Assembly: GCA_035499575.1 (NCBI GenBank) | Contig: DATJYN010000018.1 | Coordinates: 23,966-87,965, forward strand | Source of the DNA: RBG-16-66-20 sp035499575 | Lineage (GTDB): Bacteria > Pseudomonadota > Gammaproteobacteria > Burkholderiales > SG8-39 | Length of the DNA stretch: 64,000 bases | Reading direction: 5' to 3' | Part shown: positions 9,147 through 16,549 of the stretch, piece after piece | How positions within the stretch are numbered: position 1 is the first letter of the stretch | How the letters are laid out: every line of letters begins with the position of its first letter | Notes under the pieces: model-generated | Seen by the model: only the letters and a program-made list of their open reading frames with translations | Databases searched by the model: none | Told to the model about the DNA's origin: nothing | Program-made: the position numbers and the translations under genes

Positions 9147-10269
9147 CACTTTCCGACAGCGACTCCAGGAAGGCCACCAGATCCGACGACTCCCCGGCGC
9201 TCAGGTGCAGGGGTTTGAGCAGCTTCTCGCTGTCGGCGTGCAGGCGGTCGGGATCGATTTCGGAGTAGTGGCGCACCACATCTGCCAGCGTCGCCAGGCT
9301 GCCGTTGTGCATATACGGCGCCGTCTTCCCGACGTTGCGCAGCGACGGCACCTTGAATTCACCGAAATTGCGGTGTTCCTCCGCCAGCTGCCGCGTCTTG
9401 ATCGCGCTTTGACCACTGGCATCGTCGTTGTAGACGCCCAGCAGATTGAGCGGGTTGGCCTGCAATTTCCGGATGCCCGCATAGCGCCCCGCGTCAACGC
9501 CGCCCTTGATGAAAAATGGTATGCCGGTGTCGTGGAATTCGCCGTTGGTGAACTCCGGCCCGGCATGGCAGGCACTGCAGTTGCCGCGGCCGACGAATAT
9601 GCGCAACCCCCGCTGCGCCGCTTCCGGATATTTTTTCATCGACGCGAGATCGCCAGCAGCCAGCGCGTCGCGGAACTCGTCGAACGGCGTTCGGCCGCTC
9701 ACCAGCGTCTCTTGGAACGCGGCCAGCGCCTTGCCGACGCCCGCGAGCACCGCTTCGTCCGCCGCGGGGAGCGGCGCGCCGAAGATTTTCTGGAAACGGC
9801 AGGAAAGTTCGGCATCGCCTCGCACCAGTGCCGCCACCTGCGCCGCGCCGCCCCCCATCTCGCGCGGCTCCAGGATCGGCCGCACGCTCTGCGACCAGAG
9901 CGAGTCCCCGGCGCCATCCCAGCCGAACCAGCGGTGATAGCGCACATCCAGCAGGCCCTGGGTATTGCGATCGACCTCCGCGAGGCCGAAGGCGCGTGCG
10001 CGGCCGTCCTGCCAGCCGCGGAACGGCGCATGGCAGGTCGCGCACAGCACCTTGCCGGAGGGCGAAAGGCGCGGGTTGAAGAACAGGCGCTCGCCCAGTT
10101 CCACGGCCTCTGGATTGCCCGAGGCGCGGTTGCTGGGATCGCGCGCCCATGGGGCGGGCCAGGGGCCATGGCGCAGGATGGCGCGCGTTTCCGCTTCCGA
10201 ATATTCCGGGACCTGCGCCTCCGCTGTGGCCGCGCAAAGCAGCAGCGCAACAACCAGAACGCGGATCAC
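8965..10269 (-). CDS. MauG-like di-haem cytochrome c peroxidase with extended C-terminus
   Basis: Periplasmic c-type di-haem protein of the CcpA/MauG family, 434 residues in this frame. It has a signal peptide (about 1-18), haem sites CATCH (76-80) and CSACH (231-235), and the motif TAPYMHNGSLATL. Homologous proteins usually end just after a sequence like LVAFLESLS, but here the frame continues about 60 more residues (Arg/Pro-rich) into the desaturase gene. An out-of-frame stop exactly where the desaturase stops (CTAG, 9143-9146) suggests a one-base frameshift near the end. The start is GTG at 10269, overlapping the upstream stop as GTGA. Confidence 0.85.
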   Translation of the reverse strand: MIRVLVVALLLCAATAEAQVPEYSEAETRAILRHGPWPAPWARDPSNRASGNPEAVELGERLFFNPRLSPSGKVLCATCHAPFRGWQDGRARAFGLAEVDRNTQGLLDVRYHRWFGWDGAGDSLWSQSVRPILEPREMGGGAAQVAALVRGDAELSCRFQKIFGAPLPAADEAVLAGVGKALAAFQETLVSGRTPFDEFRDALAAGDLASMKKYPEAAQRGLRIFVGRGNCSACHAGPEFTNGEFHDTGIPFFIKGGVDAGRYAGIRKLQANPLNLLGVYNDDASGQSAIKTRQLAEEHRNFGEFKVPSLRNVGKTAPYMHNGSLATLADVVRHYSEIDPDRLHADSEKLLKPLHLSAGESSDLVAFLESLSESASALPPRRPVQPCRQRSSRAWQRKGPLPRRPAGPGSPVPDAALAGCTGAQRRRDGVRCGS

Positions 10270-10664
10270 TCGACTTGGACGCTGTGGGTCAGCCGCTCGG
10301 CGCCGAGGTCGAAGATGAATTCCCAGCGCCCGGGCATGTGGAACAGCCAGCCCTCCGAATGGAAGCGGCCGGGGCCCAGCGTGACGACCTTGATCCGGTA
10401 GTTCATGCCATGGCGATGTTCCGGCATGCGCGCGTCAAATTTGACGCGCTCCATAACCACTTCACCGTGCTTCGGGCAGGCCGCGAGTTCCAGGGCAAAG
10501 GGTTTGCCGACCGCAATTTTTGCGGGAATGGTCCAGTAGGAGATCGCCAGCCGCTCGGATTCGACGCGCGTGCCCGGCGGCAACTCGCAGCCGAGCGCGG
10601 AACCGCAGAATGCCAGCGCGCCGAGCGCGAAGCGGGCGAGCGCGCGTGCGGCCGGCCGGCACAT
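10266..10664 (-). CDS. YtkA-like domain periplasmic protein
   Basis: A 132-residue protein with a signal peptide (ALARFALGALAFCGSALGC) and a small beta-type domain carrying MPEHRHGMNY and FHMPGRWEFIF, reminiscent of YtkA/FixH-like domains. A Cys at the end of the signal region could be a lipidation site but is not a good lipobox. The ATG at 10664 lies 19 bases after the stop of the ankyrin gene. Its stop overlaps the peroxidase start (GTGA). A role in supporting the di-haem peroxidase or in metal handling is inferred from this coupling. Confidence 0.65.
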   Translation of the reverse strand: MCRPAARALARFALGALAFCGSALGCELPPGTRVESERLAISYWTIPAKIAVGKPFALELAACPKHGEVVMERVKFDARMPEHRHGMNYRIKVVTLGPGRFHSEGWLFHMPGRWEFIFDLGAERLTHSVQVE

Positions 10665-10683
10665 CGCCAAGCCCGAACGGGGC

Positions 10684-12114
10684 CTATTCTTTCGCGCCGC
10701 CCTGCTGCAGCAGTGCAACCAGCGCGGCGCCCGCGCTGCCGCGCGCCTTGGCGATCGAAAGCGCCGTGGCGCCGCCCCAGGAACGCAAGTTCGGATCTGC
10801 GCCCTTCTGCAGCAGCATCGCCGCCATGGCAGCATCGCCGTTGCCGACCGCAACCATCAGCGGCGTCATGCCGTCGGACTGGCGAGCGTCGGGAGACTTG
10901 CCATCGTCGAGCAACTGCTTGACGGCCGCGCGGTCGCCCATGACTGCAGCAGTGACCACGTCGTTGTAGCTCGTATAGAGCTCGCGGATATTCGCGGGAC
11001 GGCGGTAACCGACCGGTGCGGCAGGCGTCGCCGGCGCGCTGGCGGCCGGTTTCTCGGCAGGTGCCTGCGGCTCAGCCTTGGCCAGCGGTTCGGGCGCGGG
11101 TTCGGGTGCCTTGGCTGCCGCCGCTCCGCGACTGGCCAGCGCTAGCGGCGCCACGGCCTTGCCTAGCTCACTGCCGCGGCTGACCAGCACCGTCTTGATG
11201 GCACCGGCGAGCTGGTCCGAACCCCAACGGCCGGTATCCGTGTCCAACAGTTTCAGATACTCGGACAGTTCCGCGTCGCTCACGTCCCGGTAGATGACGT
11301 TCTGCAGGCTCCTGAAGTTGCCGCGCGCCTGGCTGCGCATGGTGTTCAACTGTCCAGCGACGGACTCGCGCGCTTCCTTCGGCACCTTCTTGCCGGCTTT
11401 CTGCAGCGAATCGAGCATCACATCGACCATGTCGCGCGCCATCGCGCTCGCCAGTTCGCCGCCCAGCTCGGAGGCGTGCGTCACCTCGTCGATCGCCTGG
11501 ATCAGCTTCACGCGTGCCACCGGTGGAGGATTCTTGCGGAAATTCTCCGAAGCGTCCTTCACTACGTCGGCGGGCAGAGGTCCTGATTCGAGTCCCGCCA
11601 TCTTGAGCGCGACGGGCTGGCGCAGCAATTCGAGGAAGCGCGCCATGCGCTCGGCGTCCAGGTTGCTCTTCATATTGGCCGCGATATCGGCAGTCATCTT
11701 CGCCGGATCCAAGCTGCGCCCGAGGATATCGTTCACGGCGGCCTCGTCGCCGCCGGCCTTGAGCATGGTTTCGCGGCTGAAAACCAGCATCTGCCCGCGC
11801 AGCCCGGAAGCTTCGATCACCGCGGCAATCAGCTTGTCCGGATCCGTGGGAATCGGTTTGGCCGCGGGCTTCGCCGCGGCCGGGGCTGCGGCAGCGGTTT
11901 GGGGCGCGCCGCCTTGCTTGCCGGCATCTGCCTTGGCAGCATCGGCCGCTTTCGCTGCGTTGGGCCCCTTGGCTGGTTCCGCTACCTTGGCGGCGGGACG
12001 CGGGGGCGGCGCCTCATCCTGGAAAAGGAAGAACCAGGCGCCCGCGCCCGCTGCCGCGAGTAATACCACGACGCCAGCAAGAATTTTCGTCCGTTTGCTC
12101 ATTTCGATGGCCAT
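10684..12114 (-). CDS. Membrane-anchored protein with DUF2059-like and ankyrin-repeat domains
   Basis: A 476-residue protein of unknown function. It has a single N-terminal membrane anchor (KILAGVVVLLAAAGAGAWFFLF), a Pro/Ala/Lys-rich linker, a helical region of about 230 residues resembling two DUF2059-type units (AAVIEASGLRGQML, then KLIQAIDEVTHASEL), a second Ala/Pro linker and about three C-terminal ankyrin repeats (DGMTPLMVAVGNGDAAMAAM). Most of the protein should lie in the periplasm. The ATG at 12114 follows GGAGG by 7 bases. An in-frame ATG at 12102 overlaps the stop of a leader reading frame and is an alternative start. Confidence 0.6.
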   Translation of the reverse strand: MAIEMSKRTKILAGVVVLLAAAGAGAWFFLFQDEAPPPRPAAKVAEPAKGPNAAKAADAAKADAGKQGGAPQTAAAAPAAAKPAAKPIPTDPDKLIAAVIEASGLRGQMLVFSRETMLKAGGDEAAVNDILGRSLDPAKMTADIAANMKSNLDAERMARFLELLRQPVALKMAGLESGPLPADVVKDASENFRKNPPPVARVKLIQAIDEVTHASELGGELASAMARDMVDVMLDSLQKAGKKVPKEARESVAGQLNTMRSQARGNFRSLQNVIYRDVSDAELSEYLKLLDTDTGRWGSDQLAGAIKTVLVSRGSELGKAVAPLALASRGAAAAKAPEPAPEPLAKAEPQAPAEKPAASAPATPAAPVGYRRPANIRELYTSYNDVVTAAVMGDRAAVKQLLDDGKSPDARQSDGMTPLMVAVGNGDAAMAAMLLQKGADPNLRSWGGATALSIAKARGSAGAALVALLQQGGAKE

Positions 12115-12131
12115 ACGCAATCCTCCGGCAT
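12099..12131 (-). CDS. Putative ten-residue leader peptide ahead of the ankyrin-repeat gene
   Basis: A short frame, MPEDCVWPSK, begins at an ATG preceded by GGAGG at 7 bases and ends in a TGA that overlaps an in-frame ATG (codon 5) of the downstream protein as ATGA. The initiation signal is a near-copy of that of the main gene: GGAGGATTGC occurs at 12134-12143 and again at 12117-12126, each followed two bases later by ATG. The two starts are out of frame. Translation is inferred from the signal only. Confidence 0.4.
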   Translation of the reverse strand: MPEDCVWPSK

Positions 12132-12168
12132 GTGCAATCCTCCCTTCAGACCGCCACGCATACGGGGG

Positions 12169-12174
12169 ATGATA
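12169..12174 (-). promoter_or_regulatory. Possible -10 element for the leader peptide and ankyrin gene
   Basis: The minus strand has TATCAT (5 of 6 with TATAAT), which would put the mRNA start near 12161 and give about 30 bases of untranslated leader before the ATG at 12131. The -35 region is weak. Confidence 0.35.
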
Positions 12175-12230
12175 CCTGCGCGCGCGCGTCCTAGCGAATC
12201 CGCGCCGGGAATCGCGCCGCAGGCATGAGG

Positions 12231-12236
12231 TAGACT
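12231..12236 (+). promoter_or_regulatory. -10-like hexamer directly before the cNMP-binding gene
   Basis: TAGACT stands 6 bases before the ATG at 12243. If used, the mRNA would start at or next to the start codon. No strong Shine-Dalgarno is present, only AGGT about 11 bases upstream. Confidence 0.35.
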
Positions 12237-12242
12237 TTTGCC

Positions 12243-12782
12243 ATGGCCAATGAACACATTGCCGCGTTGAAAAACGTGGCGCTCTGCGGGGCGCTGTCGG
12301 CGCCGGAGCTCGAGGCAATTGCCGCAATTGCCGAGGCGCGCACTATTGCCGCCGGACGGGACCTGTTCCGCGAGTCCGATCCGGGCGAGGGCCTGTTCCT
12401 CATCATCGCGGGAGAAGTCAGCGTCATCAAGCGAGGCGCGGGCAGCGAACATTCGCTCGCTCGCCTGGGGGCAGGCGGCGTGCTGGGCGAAATGTCGCTG
12501 GTGACGGCCGAACCGCGTTCGGCGACCTGCCGCGCGCTCGCCGAGACGCGCGTGCTGTACCTGCCGGCGGCACGTTTTCGCGGCATGCTCGACGCCGGCT
12601 CGATCGCCGCGCACAAGATCGTCGCTGCGATCGCCGAGGTGCTCGCGCGCCGTCTCGCGACGATGAACGGGATGGTCCTGGATTTTGCCGAAAAACCCGC
12701 CGCCGCTGCGGGCGCCCGTTCGCCGCTCAAGACGCAGGATCTGCGCGAACTGCACCGCACGATGCAGGTCTGGTCTTTCTAA
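12243..12782 (+). CDS. Cyclic nucleotide-binding (CAP effector) domain protein without a DNA-binding domain
   Basis: A 179-residue protein with one cyclic-nucleotide-binding beta-roll (GEGLFLIIAGEVSVIKRG), then the phosphate-binding cassette LGEMSLVTAEPRSATCRA and the C-helix. It ends about 45 residues later with no helix-turn-helix, so it is not a Crp/Fnr transcription factor. It could be a stand-alone sensor or a partner of an enzyme or channel. It is divergent from the ankyrin-repeat gene and convergent with ychF. Confidence 0.75.
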   Translation: MANEHIAALKNVALCGALSAPELEAIAAIAEARTIAAGRDLFRESDPGEGLFLIIAGEVSVIKRGAGSEHSLARLGAGGVLGEMSLVTAEPRSATCRALAETRVLYLPAARFRGMLDAGSIAAHKIVAAIAEVLARRLATMNGMVLDFAEKPAAAAGARSPLKTQDLRELHRTMQVWSF

Positions 12783-12800
12783 TCCCCTGCCGGGATATTC

Positions 12801-13895
12801 CTAGACGTTGAAGCGGAAGTGCATGACGTCGCCGTCGCGCACGATGTATTCCTTGCCTTCGACGCGCAGCTTGCCTGCCTCCTTTGCGCCATTCTCGCCC
12901 TTGTTGGCGACGAAATCTTCGTAAGACGTGACTTCCGCGCGAATGAAGCCGCGCTCGAAATCGGTATGGATCACGCCGGCGGCCTGCGGCGCGGTGGCGC
13001 CCACCGGCACGGTCCAGGCGCGCACCTCCTTCGGTCCCGCCGTGAAATAGGTCTGCAAGCCTAGCAGCTGGTAGCCGGCGCGGATCACGCGCGCGAGGCC
13101 CGGTTCGTCCATTCCCATGTCGGCCAGGAACAGCTTCTTGTCCTCGTCGGACATATCAGCGATCTGCGACTCCATCGCGGCGCAAATCGCCACTACCGGA
13201 GCCCCCTCTTGCTTCGCGTGCGCTTCCACGGCAGCGAGCAGCGGGTTGTCCTTGAAGCCGTTCTCCGCGACGTTAGCGACGTACATGGTCGGCTTCATGG
13301 TGAGCAGGAAGAGCGGCTTCAGGACCACGAGCTCCTCCTTCGACCAGGCCACGGAACGCACCGGCCGGCCCTGGTCGAGTGCGACGATCGCCTTCTCCAG
13401 CACGGCGACCAGCCGCTGTGCTTCCTTGTCGCCCCCGGTCTTGGCAACCTTCGCGTTTCGCGACAGCTGCTTCTCGGCCGCGGCGAGATCCGCCAGCGCG
13501 AGTTCGGTGTTGATCACTTCGATGTCGGAGAGCGGGTCGACCCTGTTCGCGACGTGGATGACGTTCGCGTCCTCGAAGCAGCGCACCACGTGCACGATGG
13601 CGTCGGTTTCTCGGATGTTGGCGAGGAACTGGTTGCCGAGGCCCTCGCCCTTGGACGCGCCGGCGACCAGCCCGGCGATGTCGACGAATTCAACCGCGGC
13701 CGGGATCAGTTTTTGCGGCTTTTCGATGGCAGCGAGTCCCGCCAGGCGAGGATCCGGCACCTCAACGATGCCGACATTGGGCTCGATGGTGCAGAACGGG
13801 TAGTTCTCCGCCGCGATGCCGGATTTGGTCAGCGCATTGAACAGCGTGGACTTGCCCACGTTCGGCAGGCCCACGATCCCGCAGCGCAGGCTCAT
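12801..13895 (-). CDS. ychF: Ribosome-associated GTPase/ATPase YchF
   Basis: Obg-family P-loop NTPase (YchF/OLA1) of 364 residues that preferentially hydrolyses ATP and binds ribosomes. Visible are G1 GLPNVGKST near the N-terminus, DIAGLVAGASKGEGLGN as the G3 region, and a C-terminal TGS domain (SYEDFVANKG, then KEYIVRDGDVMHFRFNV). The start overlaps the pth stop by four bases (ATGA), the conserved pth-ychF pairing. Confidence 0.97.
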   Translation of the reverse strand: MSLRCGIVGLPNVGKSTLFNALTKSGIAAENYPFCTIEPNVGIVEVPDPRLAGLAAIEKPQKLIPAAVEFVDIAGLVAGASKGEGLGNQFLANIRETDAIVHVVRCFEDANVIHVANRVDPLSDIEVINTELALADLAAAEKQLSRNAKVAKTGGDKEAQRLVAVLEKAIVALDQGRPVRSVAWSKEELVVLKPLFLLTMKPTMYVANVAENGFKDNPLLAAVEAHAKQEGAPVVAICAAMESQIADMSDEDKKLFLADMGMDEPGLARVIRAGYQLLGLQTYFTAGPKEVRAWTVPVGATAPQAAGVIHTDFERGFIRAEVTSYEDFVANKGENGAKEAGKLRVEGKEYIVRDGDVMHFRFNV

Positions 13896-14632
13896 TTCTT
13901 GTTTTTCGAGAACAGCGACCCGAATAGGCCCTTGGCCGCGGGCTTCTCGGGTGCGGCTTCAAGCCTGGGTTCGGGCTGCTTCGCTTCTGCCGTCTTCCCT
14001 TCAGTTTTCCTCGGCTCAGGCTTCTTCTCGGCCGATTTTTTCTCCGCGGCTTTTTCTTTCTCTACGCTGTGCAGCTTCAGCATCGCTCCCTGCATGTCAC
14101 CCGACAGGCACAGCGGCAGCACCTCGATGGCGCGCGTGATGGCGTCGTCGATCGCCTCGCGGTCCGCGGCCGAAGGCTTCTGCAGCACGTAGTCGACGAC
14201 CGCGTTGCGGTCGCCCGGATGACCGATGCCCAGGCGCAGGCGCCAGTAGTCGTGCGAGCCGAGGCGGTGCGAGATGTCCCGCAGCCCGTTATGGCCGGCG
14301 ATGCCGCCGCCCTGCTTCATCTTCGCCACCCCGGGCGCGAAGTCGAGCTCGTCGTGCACGACCAGGATTTCCGCGGGCGGGATCTTGAAAAACCCGGCCA
14401 GCAACTGCACCGCATGCCCGCTCGCATTCATGAAGCTCTGCGGCAGCACCAGCCAGGCGCCATTGTCGGCAAGCCGCCCGACCAGCGCCTGGTACTTGCC
14501 GTCCTTGCGCAGTGTCACGCCCGACTGCAGGGCGTAGCGCTCCGCCAGCCAGAAGCCGGCGTTGTGGCGCGTGCGTTCGTACTCCTTGCCCGGATTGCCC
14601 AGGCCAACAACGAGGCGTATGGCGCCGGGCAA
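13892..14632 (-). CDS. pth: Peptidyl-tRNA hydrolase with a charged C-terminal extension
   Basis: Releases tRNA from prematurely dropped peptidyl-tRNA. The catalytic core has VVGLGNPGKEY, the catalytic His in RHNAGFW, and the family motifs FMNASGHAV and DELDF with GHNGLRDI. The only sensible start is TTG at 14632, three bases after the rplY stop; no ATG or GTG fits before VVGLGNPG. The protein has 246 residues, about 50 more than usual. The extra part is a Lys/Glu/Pro/Ala-rich tail ending GLFGSLFSKNKK. Confidence 0.94.
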   Translation of the reverse strand: MPGAIRLVVGLGNPGKEYERTRHNAGFWLAERYALQSGVTLRKDGKYQALVGRLADNGAWLVLPQSFMNASGHAVQLLAGFFKIPPAEILVVHDELDFAPGVAKMKQGGGIAGHNGLRDISHRLGSHDYWRLRLGIGHPGDRNAVVDYVLQKPSAADREAIDDAITRAIEVLPLCLSGDMQGAMLKLHSVEKEKAAEKKSAEKKPEPRKTEGKTAEAKQPEPRLEAAPEKPAAKGLFGSLFSKNKK

Positions 14633-14635
14633 GGC

Positions 14636-15403
14636 TTACTTCTTCTCTTTCTTCTCGGCCGCGTCTCCACCCGCTTTGCCGCCCTTGTCGCCAGGCTTGG
14701 CCGTCGCCTTGTCGCCGGGCTTGGCCGCCTTGTCGCCGCCAGCTGCCGCCGCATCCTTGTCGGGCGCGGCCTGCTCGGTCGTCGGCACTTCGCCCGCCGG
14801 CACGGCTTCTGCCGCGACTTCCTCTTCCTCGGTGATCAGCACCGGCTGGATGACGGTCGCCACCGCCGGGTTCTCGCCGCGGTGGAGCACCGCCTCGACG
14901 CCCTTCGGCAGTTTCAGGTCCTTGACGTGGATCGAGTGGCCGATCGTGAGATGGCCCATGTCCACCTCGATGAACTCGGGCAGGTCGTCCGGCAGGCAGC
15001 TGATGTTGAGTTCGTTGACGATGTGGTTCGGCACGCCGCCCTGCTCCTTCACGCCGGGGGACTTGTCGGCATTGACGAAGTGCAGCGGCACCTTCATGTG
15101 GATCTTCTTGTCCTTGGCGACACGCTGGAAATCGATGTGCTGCACGTGCCCTTTCCAGGGGTGCATATTGAACGCGCGCAGCAGCACTTGCTCGGCGGAA
15201 TCGTCGAGCTTGAGCGTGATGATCGACGCGTGGAACTTCTCGTTCGACAGGTGCTGGTAGAGCTCCTTGTGGTTGAGCTCGATGTTCACCGCGTCCTTTT
15301 CGCCGCCGTAGACGATGCCCGGGACGCTGCCCGAGCGGCGGAGACGGCGGCTCGCACCCGTCCCTTGCGCCTCGCGCTTGCGCGCATTGATTTCAATTTT
15401 CAT
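14636..15403 (-). CDS. rplY: 50S ribosomal protein L25/general stress protein Ctc
   Basis: 5S rRNA-binding ribosomal protein of the long Ctc/TL5 type, 255 residues. An N-terminal L25 domain (EINARKREAQGTGASRRLR, then VPGIVYGG) is followed by the TL5 beta domain (about 100-190) and a low-complexity Ala/Gly/Lys tail ending AEKKEKK. The ATG at 15403 has AAGGGAG 7 bases upstream. It lies between prs and pth as in other Betaproteobacteria. Confidence 0.96.
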   Translation of the reverse strand: MKIEINARKREAQGTGASRRLRRSGSVPGIVYGGEKDAVNIELNHKELYQHLSNEKFHASIITLKLDDSAEQVLLRAFNMHPWKGHVQHIDFQRVAKDKKIHMKVPLHFVNADKSPGVKEQGGVPNHIVNELNISCLPDDLPEFIEVDMGHLTIGHSIHVKDLKLPKGVEAVLHRGENPAVATVIQPVLITEEEEVAAEAVPAGEVPTTEQAAPDKDAAAAGGDKAAKPGDKATAKPGDKGGKAGGDAAEKKEKK

Positions 15404-15477
15404 CGTGGTACTCCCTTGGTAATTCGCCAGGTCCGCGACCAGACACAGGCGAGGTTGAAAAGCAGAGGTTGAAAAAA

Positions 15478-16449
15478 CTATTCTATGAACAGCGAACTCA
15501 CCGAGTCCTCGGTGAATATCCTGAGTATGGTTTCCGCGAGCAGCCCCGCCACCGACAGGCTGCGGATCTTCTTGCAGGCGCGTGCATCGTCGCGCAGCGG
15601 GATGGTGTCGGTGACCACCAGTTCGTCCATCGCCGACTCGGCGATGCGCGCTACCGCGTTGCCCGACAGGACCGCATGCGTGCAGTAGGCGACCACCTTG
15701 ACCGCGCCCTCGGCCTTGAGCACCTCGGCCGCCTTGCACAGCGTGCCGGCGGTGTCGACCATGTCGTCCATGATCACGCAGGTGCGGCCCTTGACCTCGC
15801 CGATCACGTTCATGACTTCCGACACGTTGGCGCGCGGGCGCCGCTTGTCGATGATCGCCAGGTCGGACTCCAGGCGCTTGGCGAGCGCGCGCGCGCGCAC
15901 CACGCCACCGACGTCGGGCGAGACCACGATCAGGTTTTCATAGCGCTGCTTCCAGACATCGCCCAGCAGCACCGGCGCGGCGTAGATGTTGTCGACCGGC
16001 ACGTCGAAGAAGCCCTGGATCTGGTCCGCATGCAGGTCCATGGTGAGCACGCGCGATACGCCGACCGAGGTCAGCATGTTGGCGACCACCTTGGCGCTGA
16101 TGCCGACGCGCGCCGAGCGCGGGCGGCGGTCCTGGCGCGCGTAGCCGAAATAGGGCATCGCGGCGGAAACGCGGGCGGCGGAGGAACGCTTGAGCGCGTC
16201 CACCATCACCATCAGCTCCATCAGGTTGTCGTTGGTCGGCTGGCAGGTCGACTGCAGCACGAACACGTCCTTGCCGCGCACATTCTCCATGATCTCGACC
16301 ATCACTTCGCCGTCCGAGAACTTGCCGACCACCGCGCGCCCGAGCGACATGTTCAGGTGCTTGGCGACGTCCTGCGCGAGGCGCGGGTTCGCGTTGCCGG
16401 CGAACACCATCAGTCGGTCCATCGCCGCGTGCGGGGTAAGGGGGTTCAT
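15478..16449 (-). CDS. prs: Ribose-phosphate pyrophosphokinase
   Basis: Makes PRPP from ribose 5-phosphate and ATP for nucleotide, His and Trp synthesis. Motifs are FSDGEVMVEI, the flexible loop YARQDRRPRSARVGISAK, MDLHADQIQGFFDVPVDN and the PRPP loop VIMDDMVDTAGT. The start is taken at 16449 (323 residues). An in-frame ATG at 16422 (MDRLMVF) aligns better with many homologues; neither has a clear Shine-Dalgarno. The tRNA-Gln gene lies just upstream. Confidence 0.96.
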   Translation of the reverse strand: MNPLTPHAAMDRLMVFAGNANPRLAQDVAKHLNMSLGRAVVGKFSDGEVMVEIMENVRGKDVFVLQSTCQPTNDNLMELMVMVDALKRSSAARVSAAMPYFGYARQDRRPRSARVGISAKVVANMLTSVGVSRVLTMDLHADQIQGFFDVPVDNIYAAPVLLGDVWKQRYENLIVVSPDVGGVVRARALAKRLESDLAIIDKRRPRANVSEVMNVIGEVKGRTCVIMDDMVDTAGTLCKAAEVLKAEGAVKVVAYCTHAVLSGNAVARIAESAMDELVVTDTIPLRDDARACKKIRSLSVAGLLAETILRIFTEDSVSSLFIE

Positions 16450-16459
16450 GTGAGCAGGA

Positions 16460-16537
16460 TGGCTGGGGCGCTAGGATTCGAACCTAGGAATGCCGGAATC
16501 AAAATCCGGTGCCTTAGACCAGCTTGGCGACGCCCCA
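16460..16537 (-). tRNA. tRNA-Gln (anticodon TTG)
   Basis: The minus strand folds into a full cloverleaf: acceptor stem TGGGGCG/CGCCCCA, D-stem GCC/GGC, anticodon stem CCGGA/TCCGG with loop TTTTGAT (anticodon TTG), T-stem CTAGG/CCTAG with loop TTCGAAT, discriminator G and an encoded CCA. Its position between ispE and prs matches the usual betaproteobacterial order. Confidence 0.97.
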
Positions 16538-16549
16538 TCCGAAAGCAAT

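Noticed and set aside
12178..12188. Alternating GC tract (possible Z-DNA or regulatory repeat)
   Set aside because: Eleven bases of CG alternation are common by chance in such GC-rich DNA.
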